Shown: positions 10,574 through 21,700 of the stretch, piece after piece | Numbering within the stretch: position 1 is the first letter of the stretch | How the letters are laid out: every line of letters starts with the position of its first letter | Assembly: GCA_005784505.1 (NCBI GenBank) | Contig: VCAZ01000118.1 | Coordinates: forward strand, 1,019,429-1,083,428 | Reading direction: 5' to 3' | DNA: 64,000 bases | Origin: Bagarius yarrelli | Taxonomy: Eukaryota; Chordata; Actinopteri; Siluriformes; Sisoridae | The notes under the pieces: generated by a model | The model's input: only the letters and a program-made list of their open reading frames with translations | The model's database searches: none | What the model was told of the DNA's origin: nothing | Position numbers and translations under genes: made by a program

Positions 10574-13500
10574 TCAGCGCTGAAAAGGCTTGCGTGCTTT
10601 TTTCTTCCTCCGTTGTCCTTTTCCTCCCTCGCTCCAGCCTTCGCTCGGTTCTCCTCGCTGCGAGAAAAAGCCGGGCTGAGGAGACGGCCCCGAGCTGGAT
10701 CCTCCGGGGTGAGTCGGGGTTGATCCCGGTGAGAAATATCCCCCGTTGGATGAGGTGTCGTTGCCCGGCGCTCCCTGGAAAATACGGCTAAAGAAATCGT
10801 GCAGGTCGGACGGAGAGCCGGGAGCTGAGGTGTGACCTGACGGAGATCTGAGAGAGAGAAAGAAAGAGAGAGACAATCTTAGTGGCCGTCCTCTGTCCCA
10901 GAGAAGGAGGTGTGGCCTACATGGCATGTGTGGCCTCTGTGTATCAATGTTAGTGTAGGAGGCGTGGCCTCTGTATCAATGTCAGTGAAGGAGGCGTGGC
11001 CTCTGTGTATCAATGTTAGTAAAGGAGGCATGGCCTCTGTGTCAATCTTAGTGACCTCTGTGTGTCGGTGTAATTGAAGCAGGCGTGGCTTTTCTGTGTC
11101 AAACATAGTAAAGGAGGCGTGGCCTTTGTGTGTCAATCTAAGTAAAGGAATCGTGGCCTTTGTGTGTGTCAACGTTAGTAAGAAAGTATTGCCTTTGTGT
11201 GTGTGCGTCAATGTTAGTAAAGAAGGCGTGGCCTCTATCAGTGTAATTGAAGGAGGCGTGGTCTGTGTATTTGTGTAATTAAAAGAAGCGTGGCCTCTGT
11301 GTGTCAGTGTAATTGAAGGAGGCGTGTCCTCTGTAAGTCAGTGTATTCGTAGGAGGCGTGTCCTTTGTGTGTGTCAAACATAGGGCAGGAGGTGTGGCCT
11401 GTAGGTGTCAATAACAAGTAGAAATGTAAATGTTGTTACCTATGACGGTTGGAGCTGCTGTTGGTTTTGGAGCCAAACGAGATGTGATAGGGGACACGAT
11501 GTGTGTCGGGGGAGATTCCTATCCGCTGGCAACCCGCCCACTCTGTGTGTGTGAGGACACAACAAACATCCATTTTATTAATCCCGGACTGAAAAGCATA
11601 CACACACACACACACACACACACTCATGTATGAAGACCAGCGTTCTTTAAATTTTATCCCACTCAACGGATCGGAATCCAGAAGAACAGCTTTGGAAATG
11701 AGGTTACAGGAGTCTCAGATCCTGAACAACACATCTGTCTGATCGTGTGGTGTGATCATCTCAACCCTGTGAAATCTATAGTGAAGAACTGAGAACATTC
11801 TACACTGTGAGTGATGTGTGATCAGAGTTTATACCAGTGATGTCGTAGACTTTGCCGTCCATGAAGGCGAAGTAGGTGATCTTCAGCCCCAGCATGCTAC
11901 TCTCAGCCCACAGGTCTCCCTCCTCAGCGCCATGGCGTTTGTTACACTCAGCACAGAACCGTGCTTCATGAGGCTCACGGTCCATCTCGAACCTCCTGCA
12001 AGGTCGAAACCCAGACCTTATTTACAGGCGGGATTATAAATCTAAGTATTAACCGTAGTTTGGTTTAAGATGCCGTACTTGTGTTTGCCTTCACACTTGG
12101 TGCACATCATAGTGTTCATGGCCTCCTTCAGGTCGTCCTGCAGCTTTGTCAGGAACTCGTTCATCGACTTGGAGAGCTCCGAAGCTGCCATACGCTTCCT
12201 AACATGAGCATCAACCAAACTTACATTACATCTGGGGAAAAAACACACAAACACTGATGCTGTGAGATTTTAAAGGCGCACTTACAGCTCGTATTCGCGG
12301 CGGGTCTCCGGGTTGCTCACGATGTCCCACGCTGCTCGCAGGACTTTAAAGGCCTCGTCGGCTCGAGGGTGCTTGTTCTTGTCTGGATGAACCTTACAGC
12401 AGCCAACCAATGCACACAACACTTTATATACACACTACTAAACAGGCAACATCTTATTAAAGGTGCAAGCTCCAGCCATTTCAGAGGTTCTATAAAGCCA
12501 CGCTCCTAAACGGGTCGCTCGTGAATAATTGCTTAAGTGTGTTACCTGTACAGCCAGGTGTCTATAGGCTCGTTTCAGCTCCGACTCGGTGGCATGTGTG
12601 TTTACACCCAGCACGTTAAACGGATCCAATTCATCCTCAGGAATCTGCGCAAAGTGATGCAGACGCAGACGTTTAACACAAACGTAGGACATTAAAAGTA
12701 GCATGAGCATTAGCTTTACTTTAAAGGTACCTGTGCTAATGCTAGCAGTCTCTCGAGCTCATGTCCAGGTTGACTCTTCTCCGTTCTAGATGGAGACTCA
12801 GGATGATCGTCTGAGGAGACATCTTGTTTTCCCAGCCAGCCTTTGATCTTTCCGATGAGCGCGACGCCTTTCTTCAATATCCAACAGTTCTGAAGGCTGA
12901 GCCACCATCGCCTGCCTCTGTCTCCACCCAGTCTCTCGATAATGCTCCTCAAAACCACAACGCTCACAAACACTACGCTTTTAATTACACCCAGGGCAGA
13001 CACCAGCGTGTGCCGTGCAGAACTCGTGGTTCTGCAAACCCAGAATGCGAAAGCTGCACCTGAACTCCGGGTCCGATCCACGACTCGTCTTAAATCCTGC
13101 TTCATTCCTGGTATGTCGGTGACCTTAAAGAGCAAGAACGTGCTGAGGTCATAAAGTGCAATGGCTCCAGATTCGACGACGACGCCGCAGTGGTGGGTCA
13201 AAGACACAATCAGATCCACCACCATGTGGATGCAGGATATACTCCATGGGCTGACCGACTCGGACAGGAAATCCCGGAATGCCGCTACAAGCTGGAAGCC
13301 GGTTTGTCTTCTCAGACGGCCCTGGTTGTGATGGTGGTAGTTCCTCCGACGGATCTGCTTGTGTCTGTTCGCTCCGGAAGACGAGGAAAACGTTGACGGC
13401 GACGTCCAGGATAAAAAGTGATCACCTGACTTTCTGGACTTTCCTTTTTTCCCCCGAGATCCAGACGCATCCTTCCCGGCTGCATTCTTACACCCGTCTT

Positions 13501-13720
13501 TTTCGTCATCCGCGTCATCACACCCACCGTTCCCGTCTTCCTCCAGCTGATCCGTACCCCCGTTAGCTTTTGTGTATCTGCTCTCCTCCATCTTCTCCAA
13601 GTCTTCTCGCTGTTTGCCGCTGTGAGGCTCCTCCAGCACCTCACGAGATGTTTCCTCTTCCGCTGACTGTCTCGGCACAGAAGCCGATCCGGTGTCCGGA
13701 TCATCCATGACGTCGGTCAT
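10574..13720 (-). CDS. dnajc14: DnaJ homologue subfamily C member 14
   Basis: DNAJC14 is an ER-membrane J-protein, an HSP70 co-chaperone linked to receptor trafficking. Seven exons: 13720-12731, 12644-12546, 12392-12286, 12198-12079, 11995-11835, 11542-11440, 10847-10574. Frames join into 617 residues (human 702). Residues 1-150 are acidic, then basic and Ser-rich. Hydrophobic segments lie at roughly 160-205 and 240-270. The J domain begins at DPFNVLGV (about 337) with the HPD motif at 365-367, on exon 3. A zinc-ribbon-like region follows with Cys431/Cys434 and Cys453/Cys456. Family signatures are LQDDLKEAMNTMMC, SMLGLKITYFAFMDGKVYDI, EWAGCQRIGISPDTHRVPYH and the C-terminal KKKARKPFQR. The start was set at the ATG at 13720, because the frame upstream has no ATG. 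Intron 6 carries a minisatellite. The gene is divergent from nab2. Confidence 0.95.
10900..11410 (+). repeat. Minisatellite GGAGGCGTGGCC in dnajc14 intron 6
   Basis: About 15 diverged copies of a unit of about 32-36 bp, with core GGAGGCGTGGCCTCTGTGT, followed by a variable TCAATGTTAGTAAA part. The array fills most of the intron between exons 6 and 7. A related but more homogeneous array is at 35817-36200. Confidence 0.92.
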
Positions 13721-13800
13721 TCTCAAAATATCCACATGAAAGAAGGTTCAGGGGTCCATCATCACCATCACACAGTCCACTGATCTCCGAGAGGAGGTGT
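13721..13800 (-). other. dnajc14 5'UTR with short upstream ORFs
   Basis: On the minus strand a 4-codon ORF (ATG at 13737, stop 13725-13723) ends two bases before the dnajc14 start codon at 13720. A little upstream, an ATG GTG ATG ATG GAC CCC TGA frame forms another very short ORF. Both would be met by ribosomes before the main start if this leader is used. Confidence 0.5.
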
Positions 13801-14019
13801 AAATGTCCAGCTCAGGTTAACGCAGTAATTGGGAACTGCTGCTGCTGAGCTCTAGCACGATGCCCTGGGAACTTACAGCTCCGATCCGGTCCATTGCTGC
13901 GCTCAGGTTTATTACACCATGGATCCTACATGCAGGACAAAAGACAGCGCCACCTTAGACAAGCACTGGACATTACAGTTCATCTGTTTACTACATAAAA
14001 GTGAGGTAGGCAAGAACAA

Positions 14020-14390
14020 GGATGTGGTAGCCTATTGGTTACTGACCAGAAGGTCATAAGTTTGAATTCCAGGACCACCAAGCTGCCACTGCTGGGCCCC
14101 TAAACATCGTCCTTTAGCCTCAACTATGGGTAAGGGGCCTTGCTCAAACAGGGCAGCAGTGGGTCCCCAGTGGATCCCCAAACTGCCACTGCTGGGTCCA
14201 AAACATTGTCCTTAAACCTTAACCCTTAGCTTAAAGTGAAAGCAGTGGGTTTAAATCCCACAATCACCAAGCTGCCACAGCAGGCCCCCTAAACAGGCCC
14301 AAAGCCAGCAGTTTAACCATTTAGGGTAAAGAGCCTTGCTAACTTTGCAGACCTGGGATTCAAACCTATGACCTTCTACAACATGTAAAT
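14020..14390 (+). repeat. Cluster of decayed SINE copies
   Basis: Repeated blocks of AAGCTGCCACTGCTGGG(CCC)TAAACA and GGTCATAAGTTTGAATTCCA, typical of the main SINE's head and middle, occur three times. They look like nested or partially duplicated copies. The sequence lies between dnajc14 and its possible distal promoter. Confidence 0.7.
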
Positions 14391-15249
14391 CATCAGTTAT
14401 CCACATGCTGTTTGTTGATTACAGTTTTTTTACAACTGTATAATTTTTTAGTTAATTTATGGCGTTATGTCATTGTGTTTATTAGATTTTGCTGTAGTTT
14501 CATGATGTAATATTTGATTTCTCCTCCGATCGGAGGCACTTGGAGATGTTTGGTGTTTAAACTGACTTGTTCACAGAGATTCTGATTCATCAAACAGATG
14601 ATTAGCACTTGGCTTCGCTTGCACATGTTATAGTTTGATTTTAATTTGTTCTTTTGCGCAGCATGAAATTTTAAGCGATACAAAATCATAGAAAAGTCTG
14701 CAGTTTGGGAGTGACATGATTAAAGACAGATCTGTGGAAACATTTTAAATAAAACACAGGAGTTAAAACATTCAAACACACTTTACTGAAATATATAACT
14801 GACGCTGATTGTTCTTATTATTCATTTAACAGGTTTTTTATTTGCATTTTCTCCTCCGCCCTCTGGTCTGTTTTGCTTGTAGTGAATCACTGGGATGTTT
14901 ATAACTACTTATGAACCTCTAGTCGCTTCACTGTCAATAATAGCGTTAGAATTTACCCTTTAATACCCTTTACACCCACAATAACTGGCCCTAAACACAG
15001 CACTTACTGTTACTGTTAGTTTCTTTCTTTTGATTAAGCAGAAGTGCCATGACAGCATTCGTTTTTAACCAGACTGGAAAATTAGCCCAAACATCACGAC
15101 TTCTAGCGAATCCTTCAAATTACCAACTAACAAACATTCGCGTTTTATAACTGACAGTTAAACAAAGCCTTGGAAATTGTTGTAAAATCTTCTTTTTGTG
15201 TAATTTTATAATTTAAAAAAAAGATTTTTAACTTAGCCAACTCGCTACC

Positions 15250-15350
15250 TGACGTCGCTGTCCTTGTTGTTTCTCTTTTTTTTCCACGCTGTTAACTTCC
15301 GGGGTAAAATAACAACTTCCGCTTCGAGCTGTAACGTTTTCCGGTCTGTT
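15250..15350 (-). promoter_or_regulatory. Candidate distal promoter / 5'UTR exon of dnajc14
   Basis: On the minus strand two ETS-type words (CGGAAGTTG and CCGGAAGTT) are followed by a short GC-richer stretch and a good donor CAG|GTAGCG near 15250. This looks like a housekeeping promoter with a noncoding first exon reading toward dnajc14. The link to dnajc14 is inferred from direction and the absence of another gene. Confidence 0.3.
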
Positions 15351-15729
15351 AAGAAAAAAAGTAATAGATTTAATGTATTAGATATATAAGCGGTTTTAGC
15401 TGTTGTTGTTGTTGTTGTTATTGCTTTTATTTATTTACTCTTTATATGCAATGTATTCCATTAGGGTTATTTTAAATTCAAAAATAAATAATTATAAAAG
15501 AAATAAAGTTGTCAGGTTGAAATAAGTCAAAAAGGCCTTCAATAAATAATTAAAAGTATGCTATATTGATAATGCACCTCTATATAGAGTATTTGTCCCA
15601 AATATGAATCATTTACTGCTGTCGACACACAACGATGAACCTGCTGATAAAAAGTCTGTGGCCTTTTCGGACAGTATGGAAACCTTTATTTTGTCACATC
15701 TACTTTACTGCACAGTGAAATGTGTTTCT

Positions 15730-15940
15730 CTGTCAGTTTATGAAGCTTAGCCAGCTATAATGCAGTGCTCCTGGAGCAGAGAGACGTTAAAGCAAGGGGG
15801 CACTGTTGGGCCCTCTTGCTTAAGGGCCCAACAGTGACAGCTTAATGGAGCTAAAAGGGGAGATGATAGCTTAGTGGTGAAAGTGTTGGAGCGCTGAAAG
15901 GAGGGTCATTGATTCGATTCCCAGAACAGAGACAACATTA
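15730..15940 (+). repeat. SINE-derived segment
   Basis: The stretch contains GGGCACTGTTGGGCCCTCTTG, then a second head-like part (TTAGTGGTGAAAGTGTTGGA ... GATTCGATTCCCAG). It is probably two truncated copies in tandem. Confidence 0.55.
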
Positions 15941-17737
15941 CTACAATACATCAAAAAACTTGATAGTTAGTAACAGTACCAAAAAACCTAAACCAGTACT
16001 AAAATACCAAACCTAAAATATTATCTGATTACACACTGCTGCTGTAGCTAAACTAATTCATAAAGTTACACAATTTACATAAACTATGAGTTCCTATCAA
16101 AACACACCAAAATCCAATCCATCATATTTCCACCTGTCCAAAAGAAATACTGTATCCCATTCTATTTCTGATGTCATCTTTCACATCTGGATTTTATTAT
16201 ATACTTCTACATTTTATATATTTAACTATAAAAATTTCAAAAATGCCAAACTGATCCAAAATTTTGTACCTTCATAATCAAATTCAAAAACCGTGCATAT
16301 AGATGGGATAATTCCTAGTCTGGCAACCCTGTCTGATCACGTCTCCTGTCTGCGTGGACGGGGTGCGCAGAGATATGTAAATAAATTTGTTTACAGGCAG
16401 GTAGAAAAGACAATATATTTGGGCCGCACATTTTGATTGGACGAAGTTTTTTGGTCCTACGACTTTCATGGAATTTATAAATACATTTAAATACAAATAG
16501 ACTATTTAGGTTAATGAGTAACATTAGGATGTAAAGCATAACAATATTGGGTTTAACCAGTATGACAAAACAATTTTTGAATTAAATCATCTTCACCTGC
16601 CTAACCAAGAATCCGACAGTAAATATATACAAATCTATGTTTATTAAAGTTGACAGAGGATCTTTAAAGTGTCTGTAGTAATTATGATAAATTCACACTG
16701 TATGTACTACTATATAACACACACCATTTTTTCAATCATGAGTGTGTTATTAGTGTCACTCAGTCTGTTTAACATGCCAGTTCAGACAGGATAAATGCTA
16801 CAACTCCTGTTATTTCCTCTGATCATTTTATAACCTCAACTCACTCAAAACACAACAGAATCTTTTGTAGGGTATTTTAACATGACTAGAATCTTGGATT
16901 AATTCCAGTAATTATTATAATCGTTATGTTTATTATCCAACCTCTGCCCTGCTTCAAAAAAACCCGCTAACCTTCAGTTAGCTCATTATGCCTGATTCTA
17001 GTTTACAAATACTAACAAATAATGTGATGTGATGTATTAAAAGAGATTAGCAAAAATCCTGATTAAATTATGTATTTTGGTCTGCCAGCTTCTGGCGCGT
17101 GTCTGATACTGTTAAACCAACCGGGAGAATCACAATAAACAATTTATTTGTTTTAGATATTTTTTTTTCTAGTTCACAGACTCAGGGTCATATTGCACAA
17201 GCACATTAATGAGAATAAGCAAATACAGTAAATAAGTACTTTTATATAAAATATTATATCATGTATGTTTCTCTAAAACTAGGTTGATATTTTTTTTTTT
17301 TTCGTTTGGCCTGCATTTGACATCAGACTGGATTTTTACATCCTGACATTCAAAGCATAAACCAATCATCCCCACCAATGTGTGACGGAGGCTCTGTGGT
17401 GCACTGGGTTGTAGGTGTCACTCGCTTGTTCACTGGGTAAAGGCGTCACCTCACATCCCTCTACTCATTAGTAAATACACCTCTGACCAACATTTAAATA
17501 TGTGTAAGCATAAACCAGTATGACTAATGGCTATGTGGACTTATCTACAGACACACACCCTCCCACATACACACTCTCCCACACACACACCCTCCCACAC
17601 ACATTCTCCTATCACTGTCACAGCTTTATTTATTCAGCAATTAAACTGACACTTGAGCATCATTTAATAGTTAAACAATATAGAAAAAGAATACACACAC
17701 ACACACACACATATACACAATTTTTTGTCAGTCACTT

Positions 17738-17791
<54 letters not shown>

Positions 17792-18134
17792 TCCATCTCA
17801 TTCATCCGTCAGTTACAATGACCATCAAGAGTCTTTCTTTTTTTTCTTTTTTGTCTTTCTTTCTTCATTTTTCTTCTGTCTTTATTTTCTTAAAATAATA
17901 AATATAAGTATAATAAAAATCCCCTGCACTGGAAAGAGGTTTTTAAAAATGTACTGGTTTAATTTATCTTTAATTCATAATCATTGTTTCAATTGATTAG
18001 AGATTAACTTGGCATGATCGTGCAGATTTACACTTTCATTTTTCATTATTTAAAATAACAGAAATCTTTCTTTAACACTAAATAACTGTAATCTTACTAT
18101 AAAGATTTTTTGCATCTAAAAGGAAATATTATTA

Positions 18135-18167
<33 letters not shown>

Positions 18168-18180
18168 GATGTTATCGAGT
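15941..18180. other. Intergenic region upstream of nab2, no gene seen
   Basis: AT-rich DNA with a CA-rich stretch at 17550-17605, a (CA)n run at 17693-17712, a perfect (AT)n run at about 17740-17788 and a (TTA)n run at 18125-18168. The frames at 17520-17996 and 18110-18472 run through these microsatellites and are not genes. Confidence 0.6.
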
Positions 18181-18397
18181 CCCTGTGTACAGTACACGCA
18201 TCGCATTGACGTCACAGGGAATCCCACCAATCGAGTGTGCGTCACGCGTGGAATCTTCACAGAGGGAAAATAAAAACTCCATTAGCCCCGCCCCCAGGGG
18301 CGTTCCTCACCATGGCAACAGCTGCAGCTCTTTATCATGCGCGAGCGCATTGAATATTCAGCCCACATACAGTAATGAGCGGACTGTAACCGAGCGT

Positions 18398-18432
<35 letters not shown>

Positions 18433-19070
18433 TCCTGTTCGCAATATATTTCACATCATAGTGCATGTTTGAGTTAATATTTACATATTTAAAGGATGAA
18501 CATCTGAATGAATAAAATAGAGAGAGAACCCCGGTCTACTCCTCCACGTCCACGTCCACTCCCCTCCCCCCTCCCCCGGTTGTGAGGCGCCTTTAGCCGG
18601 GAGAGGAAAGCTCTTTTTCGGTCAGATGGCGTGCCGCAGTCCGCCCCCACATTTCTCTCGCCCACATCAGCAGCAAAAAGACTCTCATTAACAACCCAGA
18701 TACTGCCAACAAAAAGCAGCCAGGCAGAGACTCGGGCTCTCCGAAAGCAGCACTTTTATCATCCGTCTTTATCTGAAAGCGAACATTTTTATAAATATGC
18801 TCGAATCCCGGAACGCGTTTGTACAGTTTATTCAGGAGAATTAACACAAACTGCTTGCATTAAATCGGGTTATTTTGTTCGGGCGCAAACATGAAGTATC
18901 GCGATTTAATTCTGTAACAAAATCGACAAACTTAACTTACGAAAAGAAGTGACAGTTTTTCTAAAAAAACAACTTTTAAAAAGGGCTGAGGAGAGCGGAA
19001 AAAAACGTGTCGAAATCCCAGCATTCTGCCTGTCCCGATTCCTGAATCGATTCTTTCGGAATCCCGCTGG
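18181..19070 (+). promoter_or_regulatory. nab2 promoter and probable noncoding first exon
   Basis: This is a CpG-richer island in an AT-rich setting. It holds a full palindromic CRE (TGACGTCA, 18207-18214), GC boxes (CCCCGCCCCC near 18286), C-rich runs near 18560 and a minus-strand GTGGGGGCGG (18641-18650), which is EGR-like. A TTATAAATATG word lies near 18789. A strong donor (CTGG|GTAAGTAAAT) at 19070 would end a noncoding exon that splices to the acceptor at 21679. The exact transcription start cannot be read. Confidence 0.5.
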
Positions 19071-20138
19071 GTAAGTAAATCAAATTCACATATGCACCTG
19101 TAAACTTTACTTTTTCTCATCATTTCAAGTAAAATCGTATTAATCTTACACAAGTTTAGTCTTTTTTTATGAGATTTGTATCTGACTGGGTGTGTTGTTT
19201 AAACGAGTCGACTCCTGTGAACGACTCTTTTCGAATCATTTGTTTCTATGTAACCACAAAGAAATGTAAAATCAGCGAAAAATATTATAAAGTGGTGTTT
19301 GTAAGTGTGTATATATTAAGTTTGTTTTAACATATATGTTTTGTATAAAGTCTAAATAATAAACAAATGCATACAGTGCTGTTGTTAACTTGTTTGGTTT
19401 ATTGTAATAGCTCAGTTTTTGTTCTTATTTCAGTGTCTCCTACAATCAGATCCGCTTCTGTAATCTGTACGATTCCTTTTAGGGATTTTTGCTTGGCAGG
19501 CACGTGTACAAACATCTCATGCACAAGACAATGCATATACATATAATAGCCTTCCATTCAATAGAAACAAAACACTTACACATGCTAAGTCAAGCTTTTC
19601 TCATAATTACAGCTTTCATGACCTCAGAGACTTGAATTGATTTCTATTTAAATGAAAAAAAGTATATATTACCAATAACAAATTTATTACACATTTAGAA
19701 CACATAAATTACAACTATAACACATTTATTACAACTATAACTGAAGAAATCATATAAATTTATTTGAAAACAGCTTTTCTTGGATCAGAAAAGTCACACG
19801 CCCTCATACATGTGAATGTACACATCAGGTACATACATGCGAACTCAATGTAATATTTTACACAGGTTATTATTTCTGGACCCAGAACCAGACCGGATAG
19901 TATGGAGGAATCAAATCAGTGATTCGTATTGCTGATTCTTAAATCTTTCTTTTTTGGTATGATTTCAAAATCTTTATTCTCAGCAGTGATTAGTGGTGAC
20001 TATAAAAGCTCACATCAAGAATCACACAAAGAGTCATTCAGGTGCAGAATCAGAATCGAATCGATTAAAGACCAGATGTTTAACTCTTATTCCCTGTGTT
20101 TGTTTGTTTGTGTTTTTTTAAATAAATGCACTCGCTAT

Positions 20139-20330
20139 TACATTTACAGCATTTACAGACGTCCTTATCCAGAGCGACTTACATTTTAACATTTTTATAC
20201 AACTGAGCAATTGGGGGTTAAGGGCCTAGCTCAGTGGCCCAGCAGTGGCAGCTTCGTCGTGGTGGGAATCGAACCCCAATCTTCCAGGCCAATACCTTAC
20301 CCACTGCACTACCACTTACCACTTTCGATT
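20139..20330 (-). repeat. tRNA-derived SINE, near full length
   Basis: On the minus strand the order is tRNA-like head (antisense of GGTGGGAATCGAACCCCAAT), middle (antisense of GGGTTAAGGGCC), and the tail, antisense of ACGTCCTTATCCAGAGCGAC. This is one of the better-preserved copies of the window's main SINE. Confidence 0.75.
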
Positions 20331-21049
20331 AGGCTGCAAAAGTGTGAGACTGCAAACAAATCCTAGTTATAGAGACTGGAATGCGTAATGAATATTTGAG
20401 GTTTTATTTGAAGGTAAAGTTAAATAAACTCTAAAATTCGACTTCTCGATTTAGCCTGATTTACAGGATTTTTCTCAGAACTGCAGAAGCCGGTGAGACG
20501 GAGATACGTACGTCATGTGGGTGTGTGGGTTGTTGTGTCCTGGACGTGTAAATGGGGGAAGGTGCTGAATGTTAGCTAAATAGGTGGTGTATTTCTGAAG
20601 ACAGTGTTAAAATAAAAATGATGATGATACGATTATGTTTTAAAAATTATGAATAAAGTTAAGACAGTAAAATTAGTTAGTATTATTAGTAAAATTACTT
20701 TAAATTAGTATAGAAATGTTAGGACTAATTTTAGGATTTTATGTACACTTTTAAACCTTTAATAACCAAAGATCAGCAAAATAACCAACAGACCCCACAT
20801 ACTTACTCACAGAAAAATGTACAGATGTGAAAGGGTTAAAGCTGTAGGTGGCTGGAGTGGGCGGCGCTGTGGGTTTTCTGCCAATAATAAAGCCATAACT
20901 TTTAGTTACCAGCAATTAAAAACATCAATAACAAAATAGGAAAAGTGTACATATTTAATAAAAAAGCTAAAATGTTTAAAAAATAATATTATAGTAAAAA
21001 ACAATTCAAATCATTAAAGTAATTTTTTTGCAGTGAATATTTGTAGGGG

Positions 21050-21335
21050 GGGGGCAGGGTGGCTCAAATGGTTAAGGTGCTGAGTTGTTAATCTGAAGAC
21101 CAGAAAAACCTGGGTTCAAGCCCCACCTCTGGCAAGTCAACCACTGTTGGCTCCCTGAGCAAGACCCCCAACCCCTCCTGCTCCAGGGGCGCTGCATCAT
21201 AGCCGACCCTGCGCTCTGACCCGCAACTTACTAACATGGGATATGTGAAAAATGCATTTCATTGGCTCTGTACACGTACCTTGCACAATGACAATGAATT
21301 GAATAGTATAGTATAGTATAGTATAGTATATGCAT
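21050..21335 (+). repeat. Second SINE family, with CTCF-like word
   Basis: The head has a tRNA-like A box (GGTGGCTCAAATGG) and B box (GGTTCAAGCCC, 21113-21123). The body contains CTCCAGGGGCGCTG at 21181-21194. The 3' part reads GTACCTTGCACAATGACAAT, then GAATTGAA and a short (GTATA)n tail. The same element occurs on the other strand at about 31668-31870. Confidence 0.7.
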
Positions 21336-21700
21336 TGGTTTAGATGGAGAAAGTGGGCGGGGCTTGTGCTAAATATGTACAAGCCCCAAAATGTACAAAT
21401 TCTTTGTATAAATACAATGAAATATTTTGCATTTGATTTAAAAAGCCCCCGGCTTAATTTTTTTTGTTTCCACTTATTTGATTAAAGTACAAAAACTGTC
21501 TTATGATATTGTGCAGAAATACTTACTTAAAATAAATAAAACCAGTTCAGAGCAAGGATTTTAGTTTTAGCATAAACTTTCTGCCTAATTTCTTTCAGAT
21601 TGGATCACAATTAAACCATAAATCCAGTTTGCTTGTTTTAAAAGTACTGATTCTGATACTTGGTTGTTGTTTGTTGTAGTTGTGGTGAAGCAGCAGGAGG

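Larger units (their letters stand above)
19071..21679. other. nab2 intron 1 (inferred)
   Basis: The region between the inferred noncoding exon and the acceptor just before the nab2 start codon. It is AT-rich, with a minus-strand SINE at 20139-20330 and a second type of SINE at 21050-21335. No exon was recognised. Confidence 0.5.

Noticed and set aside
12824..13566. Several plus-strand frames
   Set aside because: They are antisense shadows of dnajc14 exon 1, whose frame is supported by homology.
13721..13735. dnajc14 start at 13735
   Set aside because: That codon is GTG; the first in-frame ATG is at 13720.
17520..18472. Frames of 120-158 codons before nab2
   Set aside because: They run through (CA)n, (AT)n and (TTA)n microsatellites and have no partner exons.
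21050..21335. A functional tRNA gene, because A and B boxes are visible
   Set aside because: The spacing and decayed stems do not fold as a tRNA, and the body and tail are those of a SINE.
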